This document shows positions 21,813-33,662 of a stretch of 64,000 nucleotides of DNA, piece by piece (within the stretch, counting starts at the first letter, position 1; each line of letters begins with the position of its first letter). Origin of the DNA: Dactylonectria macrodidyma (taxonomy: Eukaryota > Ascomycota > Sordariomycetes > Hypocreales > Nectriaceae); the NCBI GenBank assembly GCA_020744425.1, contig JAGMUV010000022.1, positions 558,001 to 622,000 of the forward strand, written 5' to 3'. The notes under the pieces were generated by a model. The model had not been told where the DNA came from and made no database searches. It saw only the letters and a program-made list of their open reading frames with translations. The position numbers and the translations under genes are program-made.

Positions 21813-23900
21813 TTGCAACCTGTCATTTTGTCACCAAAAAAAAAACCTTGGCGCAGCCATCTTTCTGATCATTCTGCCCGCGCATGGACCGATCCCGAAA
21901 CAGCCATAACTTATAAGGCAACAGCAATAGAAGAGTCTATACCTGCTGAATCGCCCAATCACCAAACCAGTCATAACGAGAGTAACACTACACCATCAAG
22001 CATGAGTCCTGGCATCTTCAGCGGCCTAAGGGGCGCGTACTCTGGGATAGATCCCCAATACATAACCGGGAGTGTGGCCGACGCATCAGCCTCGACTTCC
22101 AAAATATACAACGCAGACGAATACTCGGAAACCAGTCACAGGGAGCCATCTTATCAGGATGTGGACGCAATTCCGCTGAAAACTCATTTCGTGCCGAAGA
22201 TGGGGTTGCGGCTCCTTCCACCAAGCGGCGCCCTAGCTGAAGTCGGCAACTTTCCTATGCCTGCGTGGGGAATACCTACGAGGAAAAGGCTGTTGAATTG
22301 GAAGGAAATTCTGCTAGTTATGACATGCCTCGTCACATGCATTATTGCTGTTGTAACTGTTGGCGCAAAGTATGTGGCTGTCCGCATTGGCCAAACCTAC
22401 TAGCTCGTTATTCTTAGCTTTTGTATATCCATCATGGGATTCTGCACCCGAAAATCCCTGCAGCGGCTTCTTTTGTGTATCAAAACGAGCAGAGGTGCCA
22501 CTGTCCAAAGGCCAACTATTTTACAGAATCTCAATGCGATTCTGTTTTGTAACCCCATCACGGAGGGTTCGGACTGGCATTATAGACTCATCTTACTCGT
22601 ATTGCTCCTGGTTCCACTTAGCTTTGGTGCAGCGTACAAGATATTCTCTGGTGGAGAAAGTACTATAGAACTAAATACCCGAAACCTCACCTATGGACTG
22701 ACTGGACCCCCGGGTACTCAACACGTCGGCTTCGGCCTATCCTAATTCGTTAACGCGACCTCGTCTTAGTTGTTTGACCCCGGATTTAACCGAACTTATG
22801 GGTTCAACATGTTTGTCCAAAATAGCAACACAACCGTAATGTTGGATGGGCCGATCGTAAAGGACGTCCAGAACATTCAGGGTACTCTTCGCGCAGGCGA
22901 TTTCAAGGACATTACAGCCACAGTCAATGCAACTATTTGCTCGCTTAACACCACTCTCATGTACACTAGAGACGAGCTTGATGCCAGTTTTACTATTCAG
23001 GTAAATGCCGGCGGTGTTGATGTCAATGCATACTAAAACTTTGTCTATAATACGTCGTTTTGGTTTGGTATTATGATACCCGATGGTTTAACATACTCCA
23101 CCGTCTGGATTTCTTGGTGGACAGACTTACTTAACCAATCCTTTGGATCTGAGGTTGGCCAATACAACCTCCATCGACAAGCAGTATAAGGGCGATGGAG
23201 AATAACTCGAGACTCCGTTTCTCTAATTAATGCTACTGTTCTTCTGGGTAAGCATTATTACGATGGTCTTGAGAATACGCACTTGGCTATCGGTGCCTTA
23301 TTCTCCTCAGCTCTCACAGAATATGACTATAAATTTCTGAAATACTCGCTCTTAAGATGGCAAAGCATTACTAAATACGCTGAATATATTCGAAATGACG
23401 CGACAGTCGTCGCTTCAGTAGTATGGGCACGTATTACTGCTCTCCATAGCTCTGAAGCCTAAGATATCACTGATCCTGGAATGATGAAAGTGTATTCAGC
23501 AGATACCGCCGTCCAATTAACTCGCGTAACACTGAAACAAGGGTGGGACGAAGGCTGGAAGCTATACTTGATGTTAATTATTCAGCCCTCGGTTATGCTG
23601 GTAGCAATTACTGTCCGGCTTTTGTTTTACTCTAGCAGCCCTGTTAGCGAGGACTTTGGTTTAATATCGTTCTTGGCAGTAGTAAGGCCGGATACTTTGG
23701 GAGTATTACATGGGGCGGGATATTCTGGGAAGCTGATAAGACCACTGCCTATGAGGTTTTGCAATGGTGACGAACCAGGATCAGACGAAACGTATATGTC
23801 CAACGGAACGACAAGGAATGGAGATATTGGGAAAATTTCTGCGCTGCTTGGTCAAGGTGGAAACAACGCCGTGACCTACCGAGGAAGGAAATATAAATAG
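21813..23900 (+). pseudogene. Membrane protein gene with six in-frame stops (RIP-type)
   Basis: A single frame of 696 codons is kept without a frameshift, broken only by stops at 22401 (TAG), 22743 (TAA), 22767 (TAG), 23034 (TAA), 23187 (TAA) and 23460 (TAA). Each can arise from CAG or CAA by one C-to-T change at CpA, the RIP signature; none is TGA. The product had a disordered cytoplasmic start, a helix (LLVMTCLVTCIIAVVTVGA), a second helix (LILLVLLLVPLSFGAAY), a large outside domain with several N-x-S/T sites (FVNATSS, NSNTTV, VNATIC, YNTSF) and a late helix (MLIIQPSVMLVAITVRLLF). Such large-ectodomain membrane proteins are common and unnamed in Sordariomycetes. RIP suggests that it once existed in more than one copy. 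Confidence 0.75.
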
Positions 23901-25019
23901 GGCAATAAAATGATACAATAATATTAAGCTCAATTTTATTTTATTCTCATCAGTTCATTGATGGACATTTATTGACTATAACCCTCATTTAAAGCTCTGC
24001 GTAGGCGCACACGACTTGGTCACTTCAAACTTAGTTTTAGCACAACACTGCGCTGCATGATGTCACTATGCTAATATAAAAAGATTCAATGGTATTCACT
24101 TAGGTTTGAAATCTCAATGCACTCTTTAGTCAGTGTTTATTAGCTATTGAATTGCAGCTCATATGCACAATTTCCTGAGGAAACCGTTGGCATTCTGCTT
24201 TAAACTTGCCAATGATCGACAGCATTTCATCCTGGTTCATCATTAGCCAGAGCTCAACCAGCTGACTCGACTCCATAGTTATGCCTGACGAAGGGCGAGA
24301 GGATGAGCAGGTAAACTAGCCACACAGTGTGGCCCGGACCAACTACACTGCATAGCCACGTGGACCACATATTCCATAGAGTGTCGTAAGCCTCCAGTTG
24401 GAAGTTGGTCCCACACTATCCTAGCTAAGACGCGAGTACCTCGAACTACCTACGAGCTCTAGAAACCCATACTACGTAAGCGGCAATTCTGATCGGCATA
24501 AGATAAATCATGTACCTCTATGTAGTGAGGTGATCGGCAGTGACATCTATGATCCCCCATTTTCAGTGCGCAGCAATGTACCGACCAATTCATCTACTGT
24601 CATTGATCAAACATCCTTACAGCGGCCAAAGTGGAGGCTTACGACACTCTATGGGGTAAGTGGCCCATCTCCATTTCATCCACCTCGTCCGCGCTCAGCT
24701 TACATAATAATCTGCTACATTCGGACCTGAAAGTGGATGTAATGGAGTGGATTTAGGTGGATTTAGGTAGATTGGGATATTACCTGACCCTGTACGGTCC
24801 ATAGTACTTATTTTTGTATATGAATGCCTATTAAATCGAGGTACCTGGACCCTAGTTAGCAAGTCGATCACCTCCACAGCTAATCTTATAACGTTATACG
24901 AGAAACTGCCCCTATTGAGGGCGTTTTCAACAGATTTTCTGCTGTTATTTTTGCACAGGAAATTTTTTGACGATGTCAGTGAACCAACTAGGCCAGCCAG
25001 ACCAATAACAGCACCTCAA
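23901..25019. other. Intergenic with one small frame
   Basis: Mostly AT-rich and non-coding. A 48-codon minus-strand frame with an ATG at 24276 and a stop at 24130 (MESSQLVELWLMMNQDEML...) looks protein-like but matches nothing I know; it may be a fragment. Confidence 0.3.
24316..24424. repeat. Imperfect inverted repeat (hairpin)
   Basis: The left arm CTAGCCACACAGTGTGGCCC (24316 on) continues GGACCAAC; the right arm (24404-24424) GTTGGTCCCACACTATCCTAG is its imperfect complement, with a 60-nt loop. It could be a remnant of a miniature element. Confidence 0.4.
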
Positions 25020-25025
25020 AGACCG

Positions 25026-26760
25026 TCTTTTTCGTCATTTCAGAGGCTGGGCTTGGTCAGAACGCTCTCGTGATACTAGCTCTTGGCTGAGGGATTTTGG
25101 TTATGATATTCAACGTCATGGCTTACGCAAATGGACTTGCAGGGACTGTATCCTCAGAAATCGTCCCATTATCGCAAGTTTTACCTCGTTAGGTCTACAG
25201 AACGCGGTAAATCATCTATGGCGTGAGCATAAAACACTAGCACTAGAGGGAGAGAAAAAGAGCACAGCATAGCTGAAATCCGAAGGCGCACTAAAATCGA
25301 ACCAGCCGACTATTGCCTCTATTTTGAAACTGGACGTCAACAAGCCTACGGAACAGAATATCGGGAATAGCTTCATCTCACGCTTTGATAAGCAACACTT
25401 TCAATATATGCTAGTCAAATTAATCGTCAGTAGCAACCAGTCCTCCCCCTTTGCCGAGAACCCTATCCTCCGAGAAATCTTCGACTATTTGAATCCCTCC
25501 GTTTCGATCTAATACGCTAACTTAAGTGCTAGGGCTGTCCGATATAAGATCATTCAAGAGTGTAACCGCCACAAGCAGAAGGTTGTCGAGGTGCTGAGGA
25601 ACTCCCCTGGAGCGCTTCATATCTCATTTGATGGCTAGGCGTCTCAAAATAAGCTTGCCCTCTACGGTATTGCTTGTTTTTTCAGAGATGAGAAGAATCG
25701 GCCATGCAAAATCATGATTGGGGTTCCAGAGGCTCATCGTCACTTCAGCTCAACGATCAGTGGGGAGGTTCTCGACGTCCTACACACTCTTGGCTTGAGT
25801 CCGGAGAAGATTGGCTACTTCACGCTTGACAATGCTGAAAACAACGATACTGCAATGGAGGTCATTAGTGCTGAACTTAGGTTCGATGGCTGACTACGCC
25901 GAGGACGCTGTATTTGTTAGATTGGATCATGCACAAAGCATCTGATCGGGTGGTCACGTAGTGACCTCCAGGGTTGAGACCGCCTATTGGTGCAGATACC
26001 TCAGGCCCCCACTTTTAGTCGACAGACATACACTTAAGCGATCACAATAGGGGCAACGGGGAGAGGATAGAGAGATAGACACAATACATGCGATGAAGTC
26101 ATCTGAAGTGCCACGTTTGCTTTCCGACAGTATTAGCCACACAATTAACTTATCAGCCAAGGCGCTCTTATTTGGCAAAAACGCCGGCGCGTTCGAGCAG
26201 CAATTATCAGGCGCAGAAGCGTTATCTGATACTGAATACGCTCCATGGCGCAAAAAAGGACCAGTTGGCAAGTTACATAATATCGTAGTTAATATATATA
26301 TTAGCCATTAGCTAATTTACTTATTCAAGGAGGTCCAGAAGGTAAGCGGTTTTATTAAATCCTATTTATAACGGTTGTGCTAGACCGCTGTACCATAGGG
26401 CAAAAGATTGGTCAATAATCGCTATTGCAGCAACTATTGGGCACACTAGCTGTTCTTTTAAGCCTATCGCTGTTCCGGAGGACAAGGCCGTAACACTATT
26501 TATCTCATACTAATTTAATATATCTAATAGGACGAAATTAATCGCGCCACCACCTTTAAACTCCGATCGAAGAAACCACACAAGCTAATTATCGACAACG
26601 ACACGCGTTGGCTGTCACAGCTTTATATAATCCGCAGGGCTCTACGGTTGAAAACCTCGATCGAACTCCTACTGATCAAGTATAAGGCGCAATAGGAGGA
26701 CGAAAATCGGTCTAAAAAGACTGGCCAAGTGACACGAGCCAAGTTAGCAAAAAAAAAAAC
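25026..26760 (+). pseudogene. hAT-family transposase pseudogene (BED-finger type)
   Basis: Pieces in shifting frames follow the order of a fungal hAT transposase: FRGWAWSERSRDTSSWLRDFGYD and HGLRKWTCRDCILRN (N-terminal DNA-binding part), NHLWREHKT, FIS-RFDKQHFQYMLVKLIVSS, EIFDYLNPSVSI, HISFDG-ASQNKLALYGIACFF (first catalytic region), IGYFTLDNAENNDTAM (second), then KALLFGKNAGAFEQQLSG, KKGPVGKLHNIV and IDNDTRWLSQLYIIRRAL. Stops such as FDG-TAG-AS (expected Trp) and SI-TAA-YANLS (expected Gln) fit CpA-to-TpA change. A roughly 200-bp segment near 25920-26130 interrupts the frame. The C-terminal dimerisation region is absent. Dead. Confidence 0.85.
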
Positions 26761-27109
26761 CACATGTCCTCCGAGATAAGAATCAGCTAACGGACAAAGA
26801 CTGGACTGGATTTCGAGGTCGGATCCAGTCCAGTCCAATGCACAGGGCTGGGGACTCCTGGAGCGCCAATGCAAATCCAGTTCTTAAAATGGATTACCTT
26901 AGTCACGATTACGTATTTGCTAAAGGGTTACCGCGAGATTTACCACGGAATAGAGCCTCGTTACTGCTGTTGCGGTATGATTGACACAATAACGCTGGTT
27001 AACGCAAGCCCTCCTAGACCTGAGCAGTATCATCCTCCTCGAGGAAACCATCTTGATCGACGATCTGAAGGTCCTCATTCTCCATTTTAGTTTCAGATCC
27101 CTCCCCAGC
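26761..27109. other. Non-coding gap between hAT fragments
   Basis: Contains a run of A (about 26749-26760), a self-complementary piece (GGACTGGAT / ATCCAGTCC around 26800-26835) and no supportable gene. Confidence 0.35.
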
Positions 27110-27421
27110 CTAGTGAGTCTCCTGCAGATTAGACTCCCCTTCTAATCTCCCGATATTGATATCTTCAAAAGTATTCCGTGCAGGTGGGCCGTACCAAGAT
27201 CGGAGGCACTCGCTAGCTTCAATGATGTCCATCTTAAGTCTCGACCGCCGGTCAGAAAGCAGTATCTTGGCATCCAGTAGCAGCCATAGGTTACAATCCT
27301 GGCGGTGGTCGCGGATCCAAGAGTCCTTAGAGTACCTAGGATCCGCCAACCAGCTGCGAGGATTCGTAGAACGATTGCGTCCGACGTATAGGCTGGCATT
27401 TTTCCAAAGAGTGTTGAACAT
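27110..27421 (-). pseudogene. hAT transposase C-terminal scrap
   Basis: The minus strand encodes LLSDRRSRLKMDIIEASECLRSW, the end of the hAT C-terminal dimerisation domain, preceded by degraded sequence (WLADPRYSKDSW). It lies in the opposite orientation to the hAT pseudogene at 25026-26760 and comes from a different copy. Confidence 0.65.
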
Positions 27422-27670
27422 GGTAGGGATGTATACTAGTACTCCTGCACATTGCCACGAATAGTCACCCTTGGGTTATCAAGGAGGTACTAAGAAAAGG
27501 AGGCTTTAAAAGCCAGAAGTAGACAAGTTGGAATTCAGAACGACTCCTTTTGGACCAATCGTATTCTTGTTACAAACACACCAGCCAGGCGGTATTCGAC
27601 ACCGGTGTCGCATAATCGATAAGGCCGCCGAAGCAAATCAAGAGTTCCATTAATATGATTACTACCATCC

Positions 27671-28412
27671 TTAAGCTATCAAGAAATGAGAAGGAGCATA
27701 CTCTCCGACAGTGACTGTAAGATAGACCTTGCCAGGGGGGATATTCAAGCCGACACCATCCAGAACCTCTGTACCCTTGACACATGCATTCTCGCCTGTG
27801 CCATCGGTGTTGACAGTGGAGCATATCTCAGAGCTGCAATCGTTGAGGGCAGGAGTTTCAAGTCCATAAGTAGCAGCAACGAGGCAGGATGCATCCGCAC
27901 CAGACCACTTGTTGTTAGACTTGTTGCCGAAGTCGAACTCAAGTCAAGTGCCGGCGAACTGGCCGTTGGCGGTGGGGACCTTACCGATACCACAAACGCA
28001 GCCGCCCTGGGAATTGGCGTCAAACGCAACGATCTTGGTACTACCGGCAGGGAGGGTGAAGGAGATGGCCTCGTTGCCGCTCCAGGAGCCGTCAATTTGA
28101 CCATCAGGGCCGATCTTATTAAAGCATACGCATGCCTGGTCCTCACTGACGACATTAATAAAAGTAGCGGTATATTCATACTGGGAGGCGATTGTTTGGT
28201 CGACAGTCATTATATTGCAGCCATAGGCTTCCTCAGTACCAGTGTTGCCCTTGTAGGCAATCTGCTCAGTGGTGGCACGTTTAGACTTGCTACCAGCGCG
28301 GAAGTGGACGTAGGTGTTGGAAGCGTTTCTGACATCTCGGCCAACGAGGTGAGCGGAGGCACTAAAGGCGGTGAAGGAGAATGCGAAAAAAAGAAGAAAA
28401 AAAGGTCTTCAT
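27671..28412 (-). pseudogene. Asp f 4-like secreted protein, inactivated
   Basis: From the ATG at 28412 a signal-peptide-like start (MKTFFSS then AFSFTAFSASA) is split by a one-base slip in a T7/T7 run, and the body then runs in one frame to TAA at 27671-27673. A single in-frame TGA at 27944-27946 replaces the expected Trp just before LEFDFGNKSNNKWSGADAS. Motifs FNKIGPDGQIDGSWSG, STKIVAFDANSQGG and EFDFGN match the Aspergillus allergen Asp f 4 family, small secreted proteins of unknown function. The body carries about ten cysteines. The two lesions would stop normal secretion, although the homopolymer slip could be a sequencing artefact. Length without lesions is about 246 residues. Confidence 0.72.
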
Positions 28413-29012
28413 GGCGGAAGTAGCAATTATATTTCGATTTCTAAGTTTAAAATATTCAGCAGTATTTGTAGGATACTCTAGTTTCGCTTACAATAAGGTA
28501 GCGTGGAATGTGGTCGGGAACAGAAGGAGCCGAAAATTGACAGGATGTAATGAGGGGAGCAAATATTAGTAAGGCAGATGAGGAAGAAGTACGGCGTTTT
28601 CGTCCGACAGATGTGCTTGGTGGATGTTCGCCGACTCATTGTCGCGCAATATACGTTGATTTGCCCAGTGAAACTTTACGCGACAGGAGCGCGTCGGCGA
28701 AGCCTGCCACGCCCGGGCGCGGATGTATTAACCGCCAACGGGGTCCAAACGCGTGTGAAACCAATGATCTACCGGCCGGGTCACGACACCCAAGATCAAC
28801 ATCCCCCCCAAAAACGGGTCAACTAATTTACCCAATCGACACGATACTGTCTCTCGCAAACCCGGTGGAAAACTGACTTGGCTCTTCATCACGCAACTGC
28901 AAACCCTCTTTTCTCTCATCTGTAAACTAAGCGAGCCTCCCTTGCACGCATCAGACTCAGTCGCTTTCCGTCGGATTACCCTCAACCCTACTGCTTCTCC
29001 TCAAGCCGCACA
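28413..29012. other. Upstream region between divergent genes
   Basis: Intergenic between the minus-strand Asp f 4-like and plus-strand chromodomain genes. A small CT-rich tract precedes the chromodomain ATG (28890-29010). No gene is visible. Confidence 0.4.
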
Positions 29013-29999
29013 ATGGCCAGAACGAGAACGAGGAGAGTCAACGCCGGCGCCACGCGCCGATCGCGTTTCGTCCAGCTCTCACGCATCTTCGGTGCAAAGA
29101 CGATTGCACATAGTGCATTGACTAGACGCCGACAATCTGTAAAGCACTCGGATCTCAAGGGCCTCTATGCGAACGACAAACATAACTTTCTTACTGAAGT
29201 CAGCCCGCTTCTGGTGTTAGCGTGTTTGAATGCCACCGAGTCCGCCATTCTCTATTCTACGGGCCAGATAATAGACGACCAGACTGAGACCGCACACAAT
29301 ACAATAATGCGAGACGAGGCCTCAGAGGTTGTCCAGCCCCCAAGCCTTGGGCCAGATGGCGCTTACTTTGCGCCAAGGAATCACGATGATTTACCTAAAC
29401 TCGGCAGTGAAGATAAGCTGACGTCTCATGGCGAGATGGAGGGTGGAAAGGACCGAAACCACCTGGAAGGCAAGAAGCAGAAAAAGAATTCAGCCGAGCG
29501 AAAGGACACAAGCAAGTCAGAGGATCCAGAGGAGCCAACTGACGCAGATAATACGGCTAAATTAGCCAAGCCTGAGACAGAAGAGCCTAGATACGAAGCC
29601 GAAGCAATCATCAGTCACCATACTAAAAACAAAACCGAGGTTAAGATCATAATCAAATGGACTGGCTGCTCCAAGCCCACGCTCATCGATGAGCGTACCT
29701 TTCAACAAGACTGCCCACTTATACTCTACCGCTACTGGGAATTAATTGGAGGCCGCGAGGCAGCAACAGGAATAAATTTGTTCCATGTTTTTAGGATCCG
29801 CCGGTGGAAGGCCAAGGACGAGAAATTGCAATTCCTGGTGCAGTGAGTTGGATACCCACCTGAGGATTCAATGTGGGAGCTTGCTTGGAGGGTGGAGAGA
29901 TTTGCGAAGGAGATGCACACAGCGTATTTGAAGACTCATAGGGCTGCAAGATATGCTTGGGAGAAGGAGAAAACAAGACGCCAGAAGCGGCCATTTTGA
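29013..29999 (+). pseudogene. Tandem-chromodomain protein gene with one in-frame TGA
   Basis: A 328-codon frame runs from the ATG at 29013 to TGA at 29997-29999, broken only by TGA at 29844-29846. The N-terminus is basic (MARTRTRR), followed by an acidic and basic disordered linker. Residues about 193-245 form a first chromodomain-like unit (YEAEAIISHH...KIIIKWTG...LILYRYWE). Residues 259-305 form a second, canonical one (FRIRRWKAKDEKLQFLVQ, stop, VGYPPEDSMWELAWRVERF), where the stop stands in place of the conserved Trp of the aromatic cage region (TGG to TGA). Chromodomains bind methylated histone tails; a double unit suggests a heterochromatin reader, perhaps of transposon origin. If the stop is read through or is a sequencing error, the protein is complete. 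It lies tail to tail with the ligase-like gene, 48 bp apart. Confidence 0.7.
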
Positions 30000-30047
30000 G
30001 GGCGTCCTTTCGTTTACTCCTGCTTTGCTCGCTTGACGGTTAAGTTA

Positions 30048-32264
30048 CTATACAAGGCAACCTCTGGAGATATCTTCCTCTTTTGATGCCCTGAGGGAAA
30101 TATTATCAAGGCACTGGGACTCAACAGCTGTCCCTAACTTCTCCTGTTGCCGGTTGCTTTGCCTGCCTGTACTAATATGTGTGACAGAAACCGCGTCGTC
30201 GCTGGGAGAGCTAGTTCTCGATCTGTCAACCAGGTGCTCGTTGGCTCGCAGTCTCCAAAGCCAACTTTTCTCTTCCTGTTCTCCATCATCCGGTATCTCT
30301 AGGCATCTCAGAGCCATTTTCTGCAGCTCCTCAAAGCTGATTGTATCCCTGAACGAGCGATCCTCATGAACCTTCAATACTCGTGGAAATCGCAGAGCAA
30401 AGTACCCAACATTCGCGGGCTTGTCGAATCCAGCACTGATCACTTCTACTATAAACGGATGCTTAAATAGCTCCACTGGCTACAGCCTCCGTGTGGGCTC
30501 GAATAAGACGTTGAACTCAGGCATAGACTTGGCGAATGGTGCTCGTGTGAAGTATTCATGGCGGTTGAGGTATGTGATGTTTTCTTTCGAGATACTATGT
30601 CTGTCGATTGTATCGATTATGCGAAATCTCGGCTTGGCATTAAAGCGGCACACCTCGTCCTTATTTTCGATGCACCCGATATAGAATGACGTCCACCATA
30701 GGCTACCAATGCCAAGCTCATGCTCATCTCCCGCGTCGCGGCGTCCCCTAATAATGACGAAGTCTGCGGTGTTACTAAGACCTGGAATGTAATCTTTCTT
30801 GAGCTTGATGAATGGCCTGCTTCTGTTGAATGAGAAGTAGGGGTCGTCGCAGCCTTTGAGCATAAATCCTTCCTACTGTTGTGTGATGGCTCGAGCGAAT
30901 GTCTCACTGAGCCGTTCCGCTGCGTCGAAAGACGAGAATTCAATCACTTCGCGGGACCCGATGTCGGTCCGGCCCGGAATGCGGCGGACCAGAGATTGAA
31001 GCAGTCGTCGCCGTTCATCATGAGTGTCTAAGCCGCGGACAATGTCGTCCAGTAATAGAACATCGTAGAACACGATCATGAGATGCTCACTTGATTCGAC
31101 TGGTGAATCTCGAGCTGCTCCAAGAAACCGTCCCGATCGTTTCACATGTCTGCGGATTTTGTGGAAAGGCTCGATTCTCCCATCATCGTCGTTCGATACC
31201 AGCAGCTCGCCCTCCAGGATGCACCGCTTCTTGATCTTGCAGCCTGCTGTGTCAAGCTCAAGGCTGTCCCGCAGTGCCCGATGAATTCCCATGCGGTCGC
31301 TGGTTGAGTCTCTCCCACTCTTGGAGAAAATCTTGATGCCGGCTCCGGATTTCTTCAGGTCGATATGGATTTGACAGTATTCTCTATCGTACTTCCTCTC
31401 CACGCTCATCCGTCTCAGCCCAGCCAATTGGCAGCAATGCCTGATGCTCCTTGGCTTTTTATAGGTCGCATGCGCAGTCATTATCCCAGCCTGCGGCTCG
31501 AGTTCCCTACTGGCGACTTCCTTCAGCTCATCGCAAGTATCCACGGCTGGCTGGATGGGCATATGCCGGATAGTCGGGTTGCCTAGGAGTCCCACAGCAG
31601 CTGGGATTGAATTTTGAAAGCGAAGGAGGTCAGGCAGGAGAAAATGAAATTTGCTCATTACTAGCGTCTCTAGAACGCGGGCCGGGCTGTAATTCTTTGA
31701 TATAATGCGAATCATCCATTTGGTCTCGGAGCTCTGCAAGACTCGGAATACTTTTGAAAGCAAGTTATCTGCACGGATTGATCGGCCATGCTTCGTTATG
31801 ACTCTTTCCCGTAGGCTAGCGGACGAGAAAGATGATGAGGCTGCAATCTGATCGAGAATATCGTCGAGTTCTTCCAGAGTTACCTCTCAGCCGGCTCTGG
31901 ATTCGCTGTCTGTTATAGCCATCACGCGCTCGACAGAGGACGCAAAGCCTAAACCACCACTGATTTTCCATCTCTGAAGATCCTTCATTCGGGATGATCC
32001 AAGGCACTGTGCGCGTTGAATAATCCCTTCCAGTTGTCATTCTTGCAAGCCGAACACTCTGTCTGGTCTGCGTTCGGGAAAGAGACATGACAAGAATGCA
32101 ACGGCTTCTGGGCCTCGTCGTGGAATGATTGCATTGTGTTCGTTAAACCAGGTAAGGATGGTAAGCGTGTCACGTTCCTGGGTCCTGTCGATGCTCGATG
32201 ATCTCCTGGCGTTTCTCTCGAGTCTCTCGAGGAGATCACAAAGCAATCTGAAGGGAAATGGCAT
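30048..32264 (-). pseudogene. ATP-dependent DNA ligase-like gene with four in-frame stops
   Basis: From the ATG at 32264 to TAG at 30048, 739 codons stay in one frame with in-frame stops at about 32037-32039, 31890, 30873-30875 and 30480-30482 and no frameshift. The order is that of LIG4-type ligases: an N-terminal helical domain (FRLLCDLLERLERN, LTWFNEHN), the nucleotidyl-transfer domain with VERKYDREYCQIHIDL, where motif I should be K-x-D-G but is K-Y-D-R, CILEGELLVSN (motif III region), YDVLLLDD, EGFMLKGCDDPYF (motif IV) and KLKKDYI (motif V), then an OB-like part (VEVISAGFDKPANVGYFALRFPRVLKVH). The stop before EGFMLK fits Trp TGG to TAG. This is an accessory ligase of unknown role, inactivated by point changes. 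Confidence 0.82.
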
Positions 32265-33662
32265 GTTGAAAAATATGGTAACGAGAGGAGTGAAGGGGTA
32301 AGCACCAGCTCTCACAGCGTACACGAACGTGGAGGGGGGTTTTACATCTGGCTTTCATTTAGGAGTCGGTCAGTTACTTATATGGCTGGTTCAGGCAGAC
32401 TACTCGTTGATGATTCGCAGGACCCTCTCCAGGCAACCCAGCTTATTTCTTATCCTAGCCACTGGCAGTGGGCACCACGACGAATCATGACATGGCGATG
32501 CTTAAGGTGCTGCTGCATGCAAGCCGGTCTGACATCCCTGGGCGTATGACACCATCCAGACATATCACCGACCCCTGAACCGGCTGAACCAGCTATCTTC
32601 ACCCCATGATTCCTACCACACCTCGCTTGGCATGATCATGTCAGCGTTGCCCCGGCCCGTCGGTCTCCGTGCTGTTGGTCCGCCAGACCGGCACGACAAG
32701 AGTCAGTCTTGTGATCATTGATCTATGCCTCAGCTCTGGCGGCCTCCTTTGGCCATCTGCCGGTCAAGGGTGGGAGCTGCTGATGGTGAGGCACACTCTC
32801 TACTCCACACCTCCCCAACATCTAGTTTACACCAACACCCCCAGGGACAGATACTATGAGAACCAGTGACTATTGCTACGTCGAGGCTGGTGTGACAGCA
32901 TCTATCAAAGCAATTCTTCCTAAGACCATGCACGCGACTCATTTTCCCTCATCAAGGCTGCCATTTGGTGACCGCTCACTGAACCTGTTTCGTTGCCGGG
33001 CGGGTTGCTGGGTCGCTCCGAAGATTGACCGTCTATTAATGTATTATTCTGTAGCCTGTGCTGTTTCATTGGTATATCTGTGTTGGTCTCCCTAAGTATC
33101 TGCCACTGGACCATACGACTAGAAAAACCTACCCTGTAGGAGGCCAAACCGGTGGTGGCTCAGATTTCTTGCCGCCTTCGCGTTGTTGCTGGGCAAGTTC
33201 AAGCCGCTTCTTGATGTCCTCTTTCAATAACACCATCTGCTCGTCAAACTCCGCTTGACACTTATCGTAGTCCACGCCGGCTTTTTTCGGGTATTTTCCA
33301 GTCTGTGGCTCCATCTGGTTGTCAAACGCGCCTTGCAATGTTATCTAGAACCGAGAGCCGGGATAAGTCGAAATGTGGAAGAAATTGTGGTCGTGTTCTG
33401 AAATTGGGGGAGAATGCGAGGGTTATCCACCTCGCACCGGTTTGCATCGGCTGGGTCCGGGACTTACCGAGGAGTGACCCTGGTCCGCCGCTAAACTATG
33501 TAAAGAAGTATTACGGCTAAGTTAAACGTAATTGGTTAAAGTTCTCTCTCCGCCTCCCTTCGCCCAATAGGCTGTAGACATAAAGTTCCCGCCGGCGCTA
33601 AAGGGCCACAAGACGGCTCATCGTCGAGTCTGCGTTATAAACCTTAAATGCAGGGACCGAAA
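32265..33662. other. Intergenic; one small charged frame
   Basis: A 69-codon minus-strand frame (33129-33338) is rich in Gln, Glu and Lys and could be the end of a coiled-coil protein, but there is no family match. Otherwise no coding signal. Confidence 0.3.

Noticed and set aside
27686..28423. 245-codon plus-strand frame
   Set aside because: It is the antisense of the Asp f 4-like gene, whose minus-strand translation has clear family motifs; the plus-strand product is low-complexity and matches nothing.
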